A stretch of 64,000 nucleotides of DNA, from the NCBI GenBank assembly GCA_938015445.1, contig CALLPE010000006.1:1-64000 (forward strand). Reading direction: 5' to 3'. Of the stretch, positions 36,238 to 47,500 are shown one piece after another. The notes below the pieces were generated by a model, which searched no databases, was not told the DNA's origin, and saw only the letters and a list, made by a program, of their open reading frames with translations. Numbering within the stretch: the stretch's first letter is position 1; every line of letters starts with the position of its first letter. The DNA is from an uncultured Pirellulales bacterium. GTDB taxonomy: Bacteria > Planctomycetota > Planctomycetia > Pirellulales > Thermoguttaceae. The position numbers and the translations under genes are program-made.

Positions 36238-36810
36238 GATTCACCTCCACTTTGTTCCGCAGACATGCCGAAACTGGCTGTTGCACGTTGCCGCTTTACG
36301 ACCGGTGTACTCAACTATTCAGCAGGTGCGCAAATCGCCTCGAACAAAATTCTATTGCGCACCCTCAGCGCCCGAGATACCCACCAGGTTCCACCTCTAG
36401 CGGTATTTTCCCAAATTCCCACAGTTTGTCAAACAAAAAAGCACTTTGTTAGCGGGTCCATTCCCTGCGGGTTGCTCAGAACGCCCATCTGCTCAGCCCA
36501 CTACACGCGCAGCGTCTCCGTTAAGATGATTCGGCTAATCCCTATTTTGATATTCCTTTCTTCCCATGATGACCCTCATGGCAGCGCGGCCTTCAAAAAT
36601 CCGTGGCCTTCAACACACCGACCAATGTGATTATTGCCCACAATGTGTTGTAGCATTATTCCCACCGACCGGGGGGGCAAAAGGAGCTTTACAAAATCCT
36701 AACTACGTTCGTGTCGGCACCAACGCTGTCGGTGCATTGACGCCTACCAGCGCGGCGGCGTAAAGTGGGCGTAAAGTGCGTGATATGCCTCGGGCTATCC
36801 CCAGTGGCGA
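36238..36810. other. Divergent spacer, no gene recognised
   Basis: This 573-bp spacer lies between the DUF4159 gene and the solute-binding gene, transcribed away from each other. It is noticeably AT-richer than the genes (about 36300-36700). Short frames have no recognisable product. It should contain promoters for both sides. Confidence 0.55.
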
Positions 36811-38412
36811 ATGAACAGTGCGTTTCCCGGTATGGTTACCAGCGTCGATCGTCCAGTTCGGCCGCTTGCTATGAGATGCTTGTCGCAACTTATGGTTCGT
36901 GCCTCGCTATCCGTTGGCGTCCTTTGCGCACTGTGGGCCACTATGCAGGTGGGGTGTGGCAAGGGCGCTCCGGAAACCAATGGCGATCAGGCGCCACGCG
37001 AAAGTCCGCCTTTGTGCGTGCTTGTGATCGACGATCCGCAAATGGCGGCAGCCATTCGCCGCGCGGCTGGACAGTGGCGCATCGAGCAAGGCGGAGAGGT
37101 GACGGTCAAGGAGGCCACGGCGGAACAGCTTGGTGAGCTGGAACATTTTCAGGCCGATGGGCTTATCTGCGCCCCTGCCTACATCGGCGCCCTGGCCAGC
37201 GAGCAAAAAATAACTCCCTTGGCCAAACAATGGCTGGCGCAATGTTCTAATCAATGGGGTGGTGTGTTCGAGCTGTTGCGGCTGCGCGAAGCCGGCTGGG
37301 GCGAACAGACCTACGCCGTGCCGCTGGGTTCCCCGGTGCTGGTATGCTATTACCGGGCCGATTTGTTCGAGAAGTTCGAGCGAAAGCCGCCCCGCACCTG
37401 GGCCGAGTATCAACAACTGGCCGAGTTCTTCGCCGATCGCAAGAATCTGGGCGATGCGGCGCCGCCGGACGATCAGCCGTGGTCCGGCGCGCTGGAGCCA
37501 TTGGCCCCCGGCTGGGCAGGTCTGATGCTGATGGCCCGGGCCGCCCCGTACGTCAAGCACCGCAGTAACTTCTCCACCCTGATGGACATCGAAAGCCTGG
37601 ACCCGCTGCTGGGCCGACCACCGTGGATTCGCGCCCTGGAGGAACTGGCCGCTGCTGCCAAGACGGCTTCCCACGACACGCTGGCGATGGACCCGGCCGC
37701 GGTGCGGGCCGCGTTTTGGCAAGGACAGTGCGCCATGGCCATCAGTTGGCCTACGGCCGCTGATGTGCTGCGTCCGCAATCAGCCGAGGGAAGTCCTTCG
37801 ATTCCGCCGGCCGGAAGCGCCACCGCGGGACACTCCGGCGCAATGACGGCACAGAAGATTGCAGTGGGGTTTGTAGAGCTGCCTGGCTCGCGCGAGGTGT
37901 TCGACATAGGACGCAATCGCTGGACGGCGCGTGCCGAAGACGAAGACGCTCATGTGCCGCTGTTGTCGGTCGCCGGTAGGGTGGGCCTGGTGACTGCGCG
38001 CAGTCCGCACCCCGAAGCCGCGTATCGACTGCTGCTTTGGCTGTCCGATGACACCAACAGTCCGCAAATTTGCGCTGTCAGTCCGTGGACCACGCTTTTT
38101 CGGCACGGGCACCTTCAGACGCCGCAGCTTTGGGTGGAGCGCGGGCTTGCTCCCCGTGAAGCAGCTCAGTACGCCGCCACGGTCAACACAGCGCTGATGC
38201 GTCAACAGTGGCTCGACGGCCTGCGCATTCCCGGCCGGGCCGAATACCTAAAGGCTCTGGACCAATCGGTACATCAGGTAGTACGCGGCGAGGTGGGCGT
38301 GCTGGAGGCTATGGTCGGCGCAATGACACGCTGGCGCGAGATCAACCGCCAGCTAGGCACCAAGCAGCAAAAACTGGCTTATCTGCGCAGCCTGGGACTG
38401 GATGAATTATAA
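36811..38412 (+). CDS. Extracellular solute-binding lipoprotein (ABC transporter type 1)
   Basis: This 533-residue protein has a leader ending in a lipobox-like MQVGCGKG (near residue 50). A periplasmic-binding fold of solute-binding family 1 (sugar-type) follows. Recognisable features are YAVPLGSPVLVCYYRADLFEKF and PPRTWAEYQQLAEFF (as in maltose-binding relatives), MDPAAVRAAFWQGQCAMAISWP, and a C-terminal VGLVTARSPHPEAAYRLLLWLS. No permease or ATPase genes are adjacent, so it may serve a distant transporter or work as a sensor. Start is uncertain: ATG codons at 36811, 36871 and 36892 all give a leader and none has a strong ribosome site. Confidence 0.83.
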   Translation: MNSAFPGMVTSVDRPVRPLAMRCLSQLMVRASLSVGVLCALWATMQVGCGKGAPETNGDQAPRESPPLCVLVIDDPQMAAAIRRAAGQWRIEQGGEVTVKEATAEQLGELEHFQADGLICAPAYIGALASEQKITPLAKQWLAQCSNQWGGVFELLRLREAGWGEQTYAVPLGSPVLVCYYRADLFEKFERKPPRTWAEYQQLAEFFADRKNLGDAAPPDDQPWSGALEPLAPGWAGLMLMARAAPYVKHRSNFSTLMDIESLDPLLGRPPWIRALEELAAAAKTASHDTLAMDPAAVRAAFWQGQCAMAISWPTAADVLRPQSAEGSPSIPPAGSATAGHSGAMTAQKIAVGFVELPGSREVFDIGRNRWTARAEDEDAHVPLLSVAGRVGLVTARSPHPEAAYRLLLWLSDDTNSPQICAVSPWTTLFRHGHLQTPQLWVERGLAPREAAQYAATVNTALMRQQWLDGLRIPGRAEYLKALDQSVHQVVRGEVGVLEAMVGAMTRWREINRQLGTKQQKLAYLRSLGLDEL

Positions 38413-38474
38413 ATCCCAATAGCCACTCGGCGTTCGACAATGCGGCGGTATCGTCGGCGCGTAAATGAGAACCT

Positions 38475-38660
38475 TCCGCCACCGGGAATTTCAACGCACC
38501 TTCAACTGCTCCGGATTTCAACGCGCTTTCCACTACCGCCGGTTGCAACGAGATTCGAATCGCTGCGGATTTCAACGCGCTTGCTGGCGCGCGGCGGAAC
38601 GCGCGGTGAATCGCTGCTGGTTTCAGCCCCGTTTTAACTGCTGGACATCTCAACCAGATT
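38475..38660. repeat. Degenerate 27-bp tandem array, about 7 units
   Basis: The core word ATTTCAACGC recurs exactly at 38488, 38515 and 38569, and in degenerate form at 38542, near 38596, at 38620 and 38647. Steps are 27 bp except around one small deletion. The array fills the convergent spacer (38413-38677) between the solute-binding gene and the J-like gene. Confidence 0.85.
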
Positions 38661-38677
38661 ACAGTGGCTATGAGTGG

Positions 38678-40936
38678 CTACTGGCTGGGCAAATTGCTTA
38701 CGCTCTGCTTGGCGGCGGCAGCCTGTCGCATGAGGGTGGGATTGTTCGACGCCCTGGCGGCGCCCAGCGCCACGTCGGCCAGTCGTTTTGCTTCGGCGAA
38801 TTTCTTTTCTTTCATCGCCTGTTCCAGCAAAGCCAGAGCAGCCATCGCGGCGTCCCGGTGCTCGGCGGTGGTTTTTGCTGCCGAAGCCTGCTGCACGACG
38901 GCCGCGACCCTAGTGGCCAAATCAGGCGGAGTACCCGTGCCCGGTGACGAAGTGCCCCCGCCGCTGGCCACCCCCAAGAGGTTGACCTCCTTCAAAACGG
39001 CCTCGACGTTGCGTCCGCTCCGGGCGGCTTCTTCGAGCAATCGGCGCGCCGCGGCGCGGTCGGCCCCAGGCTCTATTGCCAGGAAAGTGCCCAGCAGAAC
39101 CTTAGTGTCCGCCGTTTTCTGAAAACTATGTTCCACGATGGCCACGATGAGCGTGATGGGCATCTGTTCAATGCGATAAGATAGATTGCGCCCTGCCGCC
39201 CGGACGATTATCCCATTGCGATTGCTATCCACAATGGCCACATAGGTGTCACGGACTTTTAGTTCCCCGGGGGCAGGCAGCCTGGCCACGGCCTCGCGCA
39301 AGAGGTTCCAGAACTCTTCCAGGTTTGCCAAGATTGTCTCTACGCGCACTAGGCGGTCGCGATCGGCGTCGTTCTGGGCTAAGCCGGCGGCCGCTTTCAG
39401 ATGCGTTCGCGCCGCTTCCAAGTCGCGGTCTTGCATAGCGTGTTTCGTTTTTTCCACGGCAGCCAAAAACGCTGCCCGCTTCTGCGGATCATCAGGCGGC
39501 GACTGGGGTTGCTGCGCGCCGGTCGGCGGTTTGTCCGAGTTGATGCTGCCGGTTGGCGATTTACCGTTGTTGCCGCCGCTTGGGTGGGAAGCCGGCTTTG
39601 ACCAGTTTGAGCCTGAATTGCCACGACCAGTACCCGAACCGCCGTTGTTGTCCGGATGCTGAGCGGTTCGTCCGAGGTTCGTACGGTCGTCCGGGGTGTG
39701 CTGCCTGCTGGGAGTGTGCTGTCCGTCGGTGCCGGATTGGCCGACGGTCGGTTCGCCCTCGGTTGTTTGGCCGGGTTTAATCGCGCCTTCTTGGCCCTCG
39801 TTGCCGTTTGAGCTGGAGTAGCTGCTGCCTGCGTCGCCCTGTTTTTGCGCGTCCCGTGCACTACCGACGGCGAGCACCCCATTGCGTTTGAGCAACTCGT
39901 ACACCGTCGCGCAAAGCAAAGCAATCAGTATTACGAAAAGCACATTAGCGATTACCCGCAATGCCCTTCCCCGCGGCGGGGAATGCGCGGACTGCCCGAC
40001 CGCATTCAGCGCGGCCGCGGCAGCATCTGGGGCTGCAAAGGCGGGTTGGTTTATCGGAGCGGCCAGTTCATTTGTCGGCGCGGCCAGAAGGGGGTGATTT
40101 TCCGCCGGATGTCCGGAAAACTGCCCGCCGCTATTTAGGCCACCGCCAGTACCTGTTCCAGTAGGGATGGCCGCGGCCTGCGCATGTCCAACCATAACCA
40201 CCGGCGGAGCAGTGGGCTGCGGTGTGGTAACGTACACCGGGGCCTGCGTGTAACCGACTGCAAACGGCGCGCGAATCTGTGCGGCATCGTCGCCGGGCTG
40301 ACCCCATTGCTTGGAGTAGGCTGACACCTGTCCGGCGGGGCTGATGTAGGACTCGGTGGCACCGGCAGCAGGCGCTACCGGTTGCGAGCTGGCGGAATAT
40401 CCTGCCGGCATCTGCCCGCCAAAAGGCTGCAATTGGGCGGCCGACGTCCAGTCTGTCCCAGCCCGGTCTTGCGTCCCCATACCGTCCCGCTGGTCGGCCG
40501 CGATTGCTGGGGATGTCGCTGGGGGAATACCTGGCGACAAATCTGGGCCAACAAACGATTGCGCAGACGGCCCGACACCTGCCGGCCGATTGACAACCGC
40601 CCCATTGGCCATCGAAGTGTTATCCCCAGCCTGCGCCGCAAATCTTTGCTGAACAGGTACTTGCTGCGCCAGTGCGGCGTCGTAGCTGCGTCGGGCCACC
40701 GGATCGGTCAAGCAGGCCTTGGCGGCAGCAATCTCATCCAGCAGCGCGCTCCACTGGGCAAGATGCGCACCGGGCCGAATTCGGCGCACCCGAGCCGCTA
40801 GCAAATCGGCTGCCTGAGCGATTTTCTGCGTATCGTTCTCCGCAGGCGAAACGCCCAGCAACACGTAATAGTTGACCGGCCGCTGCGGCTCTACGATCCC
40901 AAGCCACTGGGAATATGGATCGAATTGATCTGGCAC
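38678..40936 (-). CDS. J-like domain membrane protein with long low-complexity linker
   Basis: This 752-residue protein begins with the same J-like domain as the PilM fusion: FDPYSQWLGI, RPVNYYVLLGVSPAENDTQKIAQAAD, DEIAAAKACLTDPVARRSYDAAL, with no HPD motif. A Gln/Pro/Ala/Gly-rich segment follows (about 95-330), then one membrane helix (VIANVLFVILIALLCATVYELL, about 335-360), a second Gly/Asn/Ser/Thr-rich linker, and a C-terminal helical domain (about 495-752) of unknown type. The topology suggests a cytoplasmic J-like domain with an extracytoplasmic C-terminal half. Function unknown. The start codon is GTG with AGAGGA just upstream. Confidence 0.83.
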   Translation of the reverse strand: MPDQFDPYSQWLGIVEPQRPVNYYVLLGVSPAENDTQKIAQAADLLAARVRRIRPGAHLAQWSALLDEIAAAKACLTDPVARRSYDAALAQQVPVQQRFAAQAGDNTSMANGAVVNRPAGVGPSAQSFVGPDLSPGIPPATSPAIAADQRDGMGTQDRAGTDWTSAAQLQPFGGQMPAGYSASSQPVAPAAGATESYISPAGQVSAYSKQWGQPGDDAAQIRAPFAVGYTQAPVYVTTPQPTAPPVVMVGHAQAAAIPTGTGTGGGLNSGGQFSGHPAENHPLLAAPTNELAAPINQPAFAAPDAAAAALNAVGQSAHSPPRGRALRVIANVLFVILIALLCATVYELLKRNGVLAVGSARDAQKQGDAGSSYSSSNGNEGQEGAIKPGQTTEGEPTVGQSGTDGQHTPSRQHTPDDRTNLGRTAQHPDNNGGSGTGRGNSGSNWSKPASHPSGGNNGKSPTGSINSDKPPTGAQQPQSPPDDPQKRAAFLAAVEKTKHAMQDRDLEAARTHLKAAAGLAQNDADRDRLVRVETILANLEEFWNLLREAVARLPAPGELKVRDTYVAIVDSNRNGIIVRAAGRNLSYRIEQMPITLIVAIVEHSFQKTADTKVLLGTFLAIEPGADRAAARRLLEEAARSGRNVEAVLKEVNLLGVASGGGTSSPGTGTPPDLATRVAAVVQQASAAKTTAEHRDAAMAALALLEQAMKEKKFAEAKRLADVALGAARASNNPTLMRQAAAAKQSVSNLPSQ

Positions 40937-41525
40937 TGACAGTCCTCTTGCAAAGTAACTTGAATGGCCCAGAAGCGGTTATGGCTACGCCGCCCGGCTA
41001 GTCTCCTACCCGCCGCGGCCGACCGGGCTGACCGTCGACCACTGCGGCCGCCGAATAAAGTAAACAAATGGGCCCGTCTGGTAAAAAATTACCCGCTCTG
41101 CCCCGCCTAACGGTCGCCACCCGCTTATTGCTCGGCAGTTACCCTAATTATTCCCTGCCATGAGTGCTAAACGCAAGCCGCCGCGAGCAATTGGCTGCGG
41201 CGCTGATTGCCCAACTGGCCCCGAAAACCAAACCATGGCTTGCGCCCCCTACTACGGTGTATTCAATTGCCGGATACGCCCTCGAAAAGTAACCGCCTGT
41301 GCAAAAATGTGGGAACTCGGCTGCGGCAACGATCGTCTAACTAGGCGTTACAAATGCGATTTGGTATTGTCGGAGGCCGGTCCTTTTTGGGCGACGCCGG
41401 CGCTGTGGGCAGACGAACTCGGCGGCTGCTCGTGCCACGGCTCTTACGGCTGGTAGTCGTCGCTCCGTCGGCCTCAACAGTGATCAAAGCAATAACCCTA
41501 TAGATTCGCAGTGGGAGAGTACGCG
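40937..41525. other. Divergent spacer, no gene recognised
   Basis: This 589-bp spacer lies between the J-like gene and the alpha-2-macroglobulin gene. A 98-codon frame (41160-41456, plus) has no ribosome site or recognisable family and is rejected. Promoters for both flanking genes are expected here. Confidence 0.55.
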
Positions 41526-44500
41526 ATGTTCCGATTCTTTTGTTTAACAGCTCTGTTGGTGGCTTCGGTTACGCAGAACATGTGGGGACAACAACCCGCC
41601 GACCAGCAGGCCATGCGCAACAAATGGCGCAAAGAAATGAACGAAGGTAATTTTCGAGACGCTTACGAGGGTTTTCGCACCCTGGCGCTTGATGCGAAGT
41701 GCGATCCGCGGGTAGTGGGCGAAGACCTTCGTATGGCCACCGACTGCCTCCAGCGGCTGAACCGCACCAACGAGATCGACGACTTCCGCGAGGCAGTCAT
41801 CGCCGTCCACAAGGACAACTGGCGGCTGCTATGGGCCGCTGCCCGCAACTATATGGAAGTCGAGCACCAGGGCTTCATGATCGCCGGGAAGTTCGAGCGC
41901 GGCCCACACCGCGGCGGCGGCAAAGTGGTCAACGCCATTGAACGCGACCGTGTTCGGGCGTTGCAGTTGCTCGTCCAAGCGCTGCCCAAGGCCCGGCAAG
42001 ACGACAATCGCTCCGAAGCAGCTCAGATGTTGCTCTATTTGGCCGAAGTGCTACTGAACCAGCGCGGCCACAGCGAAGCCTGGCGCTTGCAATACCTGAC
42101 CGATCTGAGCGTTCTGCCCGACTACGAGGAAGGCTGGGGCTACTTCCGCGATGCCGTCGGCGCGCCGGTGGACGCCGAAGGCAAGCCCGTCTTTCACTAC
42201 ACTCCCAAGAGCTTTGAGGACGCCAAGACCGACGGCGAGCGTTGGCGCTGGTGCCTGGAGCAGGCCGTAGAGATGAATCCCGGCTTGCTCAACCAGGTGC
42301 GTTTCCACTTCGCCCAGTTTCTGTTGAGTCAGTTCGGAGTGGAGACGTTGGCTCACTACGGCTGGCGGTTCGGTGAGGTGGGCGAAGAAAGCCAGGACGA
42401 AACTGGCACCTATGCGCTGCACACCCTGGGCGAAAACGAGACTATCGCCCGGCTGGCCACCGGAGTGAAGCGCTTCGAGCTGCCCGACGAGTTCAACTAC
42501 ATCCGCATCTTCCAGAAGATCGCCGCAGAGCCTAAGACCGGTTTTGCCCAACAATCGCTCGAGCAGCTTGCGCAGATTTTCGAGAACCGCCGACAGTACC
42601 CCAAGGCGGCCGAGCACTGGCGGCGCCTGCTGAAGGAGTTTCCCAACGTACTACAGCATCAGCGCAATCATTGGCAACAGCGGCTGGATCAGATCGTGGG
42701 CAATTGGGGCCGGTTCGAGAACGTGCAGGTGGCCCCGGCCGGTAAAGGGGCAACCGTGGAGTTCCGCTTCCGCAACGGGCAGGAGGTGGAGTTCACGGCC
42801 CACGAAATCGACATCAAGAAGCTGCTCGACGACGTCAAAGAGTACTTAAAGTCGAATCCCAAGCAATTAGATTGGGAAAGGGTCAATATCGGCGACATCG
42901 GCCATCGGCTGGTGCAGCGCAACGAGGAAAAGTACCGCGGTCCTCAGGTGGCGCAGTGGAAAATGTTGCTGAGGCCGCGGGCCAATCACTTCGATAAGCG
43001 CGTAACGGTGACCACGCCGCTACAGAAGCCTGGGGCTTATCTGGTAACGGCGAAGATGGCGGGCGGGAACACCAGTTTCATCGTGCTTTGGGTGTCCGAT
43101 ACCGTCATCGCCCGTAAGCCGATGGAAGGCAAAATGCTCTACTACGTGGCCGATTCGGTCACCGGCAAACCGGTAGCCAAGGCCAACGTGGAATTCTTCG
43201 GCTGGAAAACGGTATATCACGACAAGCCTCCCCGGCACGAGGTCGTCTCCCGGCAGTTCGCCGAGTTTACCGACGCCGACGGCCAGCTTCTGCTCGGCCC
43301 GGACCGGCTCAGTCCAGAGTACCGATGGCTGATCATCGCCCGAACTGAGGATGGGCGCTTTGCACACCTGGGCTTTACGGGCGTATGGTACTCGCAGCGG
43401 CACGACGCCGAATACAAAGCACTGAAGGTATTCGCCATCACCGATCGGCCGGTATATCGGCCCGAACAGACCGTCAAGTACAAGTTCTGGGCACGACACG
43501 CACAGTACGACCAGGAGGATACTTCGCCCACGGCAGGCAAGACCTTTTACCTGGAAATCTATAACCCCAAGGGCGAAAAGGTAGAAAGCAAACAGTTCAC
43601 CGCCGACCAGTGGGGTGGGTTCGAGGGCGAGTTGAAACTGCCGGCCGACGCCACGCTGGGCGTTTATCGGATGCAGGTTTATGGTCATACAGGGCTCGGC
43701 CCGGGCGGCAGAGAGGTGATGCCTATGCCCGGTCAGATCGGCCCACCCGGCAGAGAAGTGATGCCGATGCCAGCGCCAATCGGGCCGGTGCGCGGCCGGG
43801 TGATGCGCGAAGGCCCAGACAGCGTGGTGGTCGCCCAGGCAGCACCGGAGGTTGCACCGGCCGGAGAGCCGGGCGCAGAGCCAGTCGCAGACGGGCCGGC
43901 AGCCCCCGGCGGCCCAGGCAAAGTGGGGAAGATACTCAAGGGCATCAAAGAGGCTTTGATACCCCCGAACTACGTTCCGCTTGGCGGCGGACATTTCCGC
44001 GTCGAGGAGTACAAAAAGCCCGAGTTCGAGGTGACTATCGACGCCCCTGCCGAACCGGTCATGTTGGGCGAAAAGGTCGAGGCAGTCATCAAGGCCCAGT
44101 ACTACTTCGGCGCGCCGGTCACTAATGCCAAGGTCAAGTACAAAGTGCTGCGCACCAGCCACACCGAACGCTGGTACCCGATTTGCCCGTGGGACTGGTT
44201 CTACGGACCCGGCTACTGGTGGTTCGCGTACGACTACTGGTGGTATCCGGGATTCAAGGACTGGGGGCACCCACGACCCATACCCTTCTGGTGGCCGCGA
44301 ATGCCTATGCCGCCGGAATTGGTGGCCGAGCACGAGGCGATGATCGGCCCGGACGGCACACTCAAGGTCCAGATCGATACGGCAGTGGCCAAAGCCATCC
44401 ACCCCAATCAGGACCACAGCTATCAGATCACTGCCGAGGTGGTCGATCAATCGCGGCGGACTATCGTCGGACAAGGCAGCGTACTGGTGGCCCGCAAGCC

Positions 44501-47500
44501 ATTTTCGGTCTATGGCTGGGTGGATCGCGGCTACTACCGGGTGGGCGATACGATTGCCGCCCATTTCTCCGCCCGACGACTCGACGGCAAACCTGTGCAA
44601 GGCAAAGGTGTTTTGCAGCTTCTGAGGATCAGCTATCCGAATCTCAAAGGCCGTCCCAAAGAAACCCCGGTGCAAACCTGGCAGGTCGATACCAACGAAG
44701 AGGGTTTCGCCGCCCAGCAGATCAGGGCCTCGCAGGCCGGACAGTATCGCCTGTCGTACAAGGTGACCGATAGCAAGGGCCACACGATCGAAGGGGGCTA
44801 CGTGTTTACAATCATCGGCGAAGGGTTCGACAGCGCCCAGTTCCGCTTCAACAGCATCGAACTGGTGCCCGACAAACGCGAATATGCCCCCGGCGACAAG
44901 GTGCGACTGCAAATCAACACCGACCGGACCGGCGGCACGGTGCTGTTGTTTGTGCGGCCAACCAACGGCGTATATCTCCCGCCGAAGGTCCTGCGCTTGG
45001 ACGGCAAGAGCACCCTCGAGCAGATCGAGGTCGTCAAGCGCGACATGCCCAACTTCTTCGTCGAGGCCATGACCGTCGCCGACGGCAAAGTGCACACCGA
45101 GGTGCGCGAGATCGTCGTTCCGCCGGAAAAGCGCATCCTGAACGTGGAGATCGAACCATCGGCGCAGGCGTACAAGCCAGGCCAGAAAGCGAAAGTGAAA
45201 CTCAAACTCACCGAGCTGAACGGCGAGGCATACTCCGGCTCGGCGGTAGTGAGCATCTACGACAAGTCGGTCGAGTACATATCTGGCGGCACCAACGTGC
45301 CGGAAATCAAAGAGTTCTTCTGGAAGTGGCGGCGCCACCATCATCCGCATACCGAGCACAACCTAGCGTGGTGGTTTGGCAACCTCACCCGTCCGAAGGA
45401 TTTGCCTATGTCCGACCTGGGCATCTTCGGTCATACGGTGGCCGAGGAAATGGATGAGGTGATGGAACTTGGCGACGCCGGGCCGCAAGGTGGTCGTTTT
45501 GCGGGCAAAGGCGGCGGCGGAGCGTTCGCAGCGCGCGCGATGACGGCGCAGCCAAGCGGCCGTATGGCCCAAGCTGCCGAAGGTGCGGCCGCGCCATCCA
45601 TGGCGCCCGGCGCGCCGATGCCACAGGCCGACGTCGGCATGGCCGAACAGGACAAGTCTGCGCCGGCCGGTGGCGACGCTGGTGCGCCGGCAATGGTTCA
45701 GCCCACGGTGCGCAAGCAGTTCGCCGACACGGCCTTCTGGAACGGTGCGATCACCACAGCCAAAGACGGCACCGCCGAAATCGAGCTTGACATGCCCGAA
45801 AACCTCACCACTTGGCGCATCAAAGTCTGGGGGATGGGACACGGCACCAAGGTCGGCCAGGGACAGACCGACGTGGTGACCCGCAAAGACCTCATCGTCC
45901 GCCTGCAAGCCCCGCGCTTCTTCGTGCAAAAAGACGAAGTGGTCCTGTCGGCCAACGTCCACAACTACCTGAAGAACAAGAAGGCCGTCGAGGTAGTGCT
46001 GGAACTGGAAGGCGGCACACTCCAGGCACTCGACCAGCTTTCGCAGAAGGTTGAGATCGAGGCGAACGGGGAAAAGCGGGTCGATTGGCGGGTGCGCGTG
46101 CTGGAAGAAGGCCAGGCCGTCGTCCGCATGAAGGCGCTGACCGACGAAGAGTCGGACGCCATGGAAATGAAGTTCCCCTGCTACGTACACGGGATGCTGA
46201 AGATGGACTGCTACTCGGGCGTCATCCGCCCGGAGCAGCAAAGCGGCAAGTTCACCGTCACTGTGCCGGCCCAGCGGCGCCCGAAGCAGTCGCGCCTGGA
46301 AGTGCGCTACTCGCCGACGATCGCCGGGGCAATGGTCGACGCCCTGCCCTACCTGGTCGATTATCCCTACGGCTGCACCGAGCAGACGCTCAACCGCTTC
46401 TTGCCCACGGTCATCACCCAGAAAGTTCTGCTCGACATGGGCCTGAACCTGGAAGAAATCCGCAAGAAACAGGCCAATCTGAATCCACAGGAGCTGGGCG
46501 AGGACACCGAACGGGCCAAACAGTGGAAGCGCTACGACCGCAACCCGGTGTTCGACGAGGATGAAGTCCGCAAGATGGTCCGCGAGGGCGTCCAGCGGCT
46601 TACCGAAATGCAATGTTCCGACGGCGGCTGGGGTTGGTTCTCCGGCTGGGGCGAGCACTCCACGCCGCACACCACGGCCTTGGTGGTGCATGGGCTGCAA
46701 ATAGCCCGCCAGTGCGACGTGGCCCTGGTGCCCGGCATGTTGGAACGCGGCATCCAATGGCTGAAACGTTACCAGGACGAGCAGGTGCAGTTGATCAAAA
46801 ATGCCGAGCTTAAGGACAAGCCGCCGCATCTGCGCTGGAAACCCCACGCCGACAACCTCGATGCCTTTGTGTACATGGTGCTGGTCGACGAGGGCATCAA
46901 GAACCCCGACATGCACCAGTTCCTCTACCGCGACCGGCTGAAACTATCGGTTTACTGCATGGCCATGTACGGGCTGTCGTGTCACAAGCTGGATGACAAA
47001 GAAAAGCTGGAGATGATCCTGCGGAACATCAACCAGTACGTGCAGCAAGACGACGAAAATCAGACCGCCTGGCTTAACCTGCCCGACGGATTCTGGTGGT
47101 ACTGGTACGGCAGCGAGTACGAGGCCCACGCCTACTACCTGAAGCTGCTGGCCCGCACCGATCCCAAGGGAGAATTGGCCTCGCGGTTGGTCAAGTACCT
47201 GCTCAATAACCGCAAGCACGCTACATACTGGAACAGCACGCGCGACACGGCCTTGTGCGTCGAGGCCTTTGCCGATTACCTCCGCGGCAGCGGCGAGCAT
47301 AAGCCCGAAATGACCGTCGAGGTCTATTACAACGGCCGGCTCCAGAAGGCCGTGGAGATCACGCCCAAGAACTTGTTCGCCTTCGACAACAAGTTCGTGC
47401 TCGAAGGCGAAGCGGTCGCCCCGGGCAAGCACCAGGTCGAGCTGCGCCGCAAAGGCGCCGGGCCGCTGTACTACAACGGCTACATGACCAACTTCACCTT

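Noticed and set aside
41160-41456. 98-codon plus-strand frame in the spacer before the alpha-2-macroglobulin gene
   Set aside because: No ribosome site, no recognisable domain, Cys/Arg-rich composition.
43020-45359. 779-codon minus-strand open frame opposite the alpha-2-macroglobulin gene
   Set aside because: It is antisense to a well-supported gene with intact family motifs. High GC keeps the opposite frame open, and the translation has no recognisable domain.
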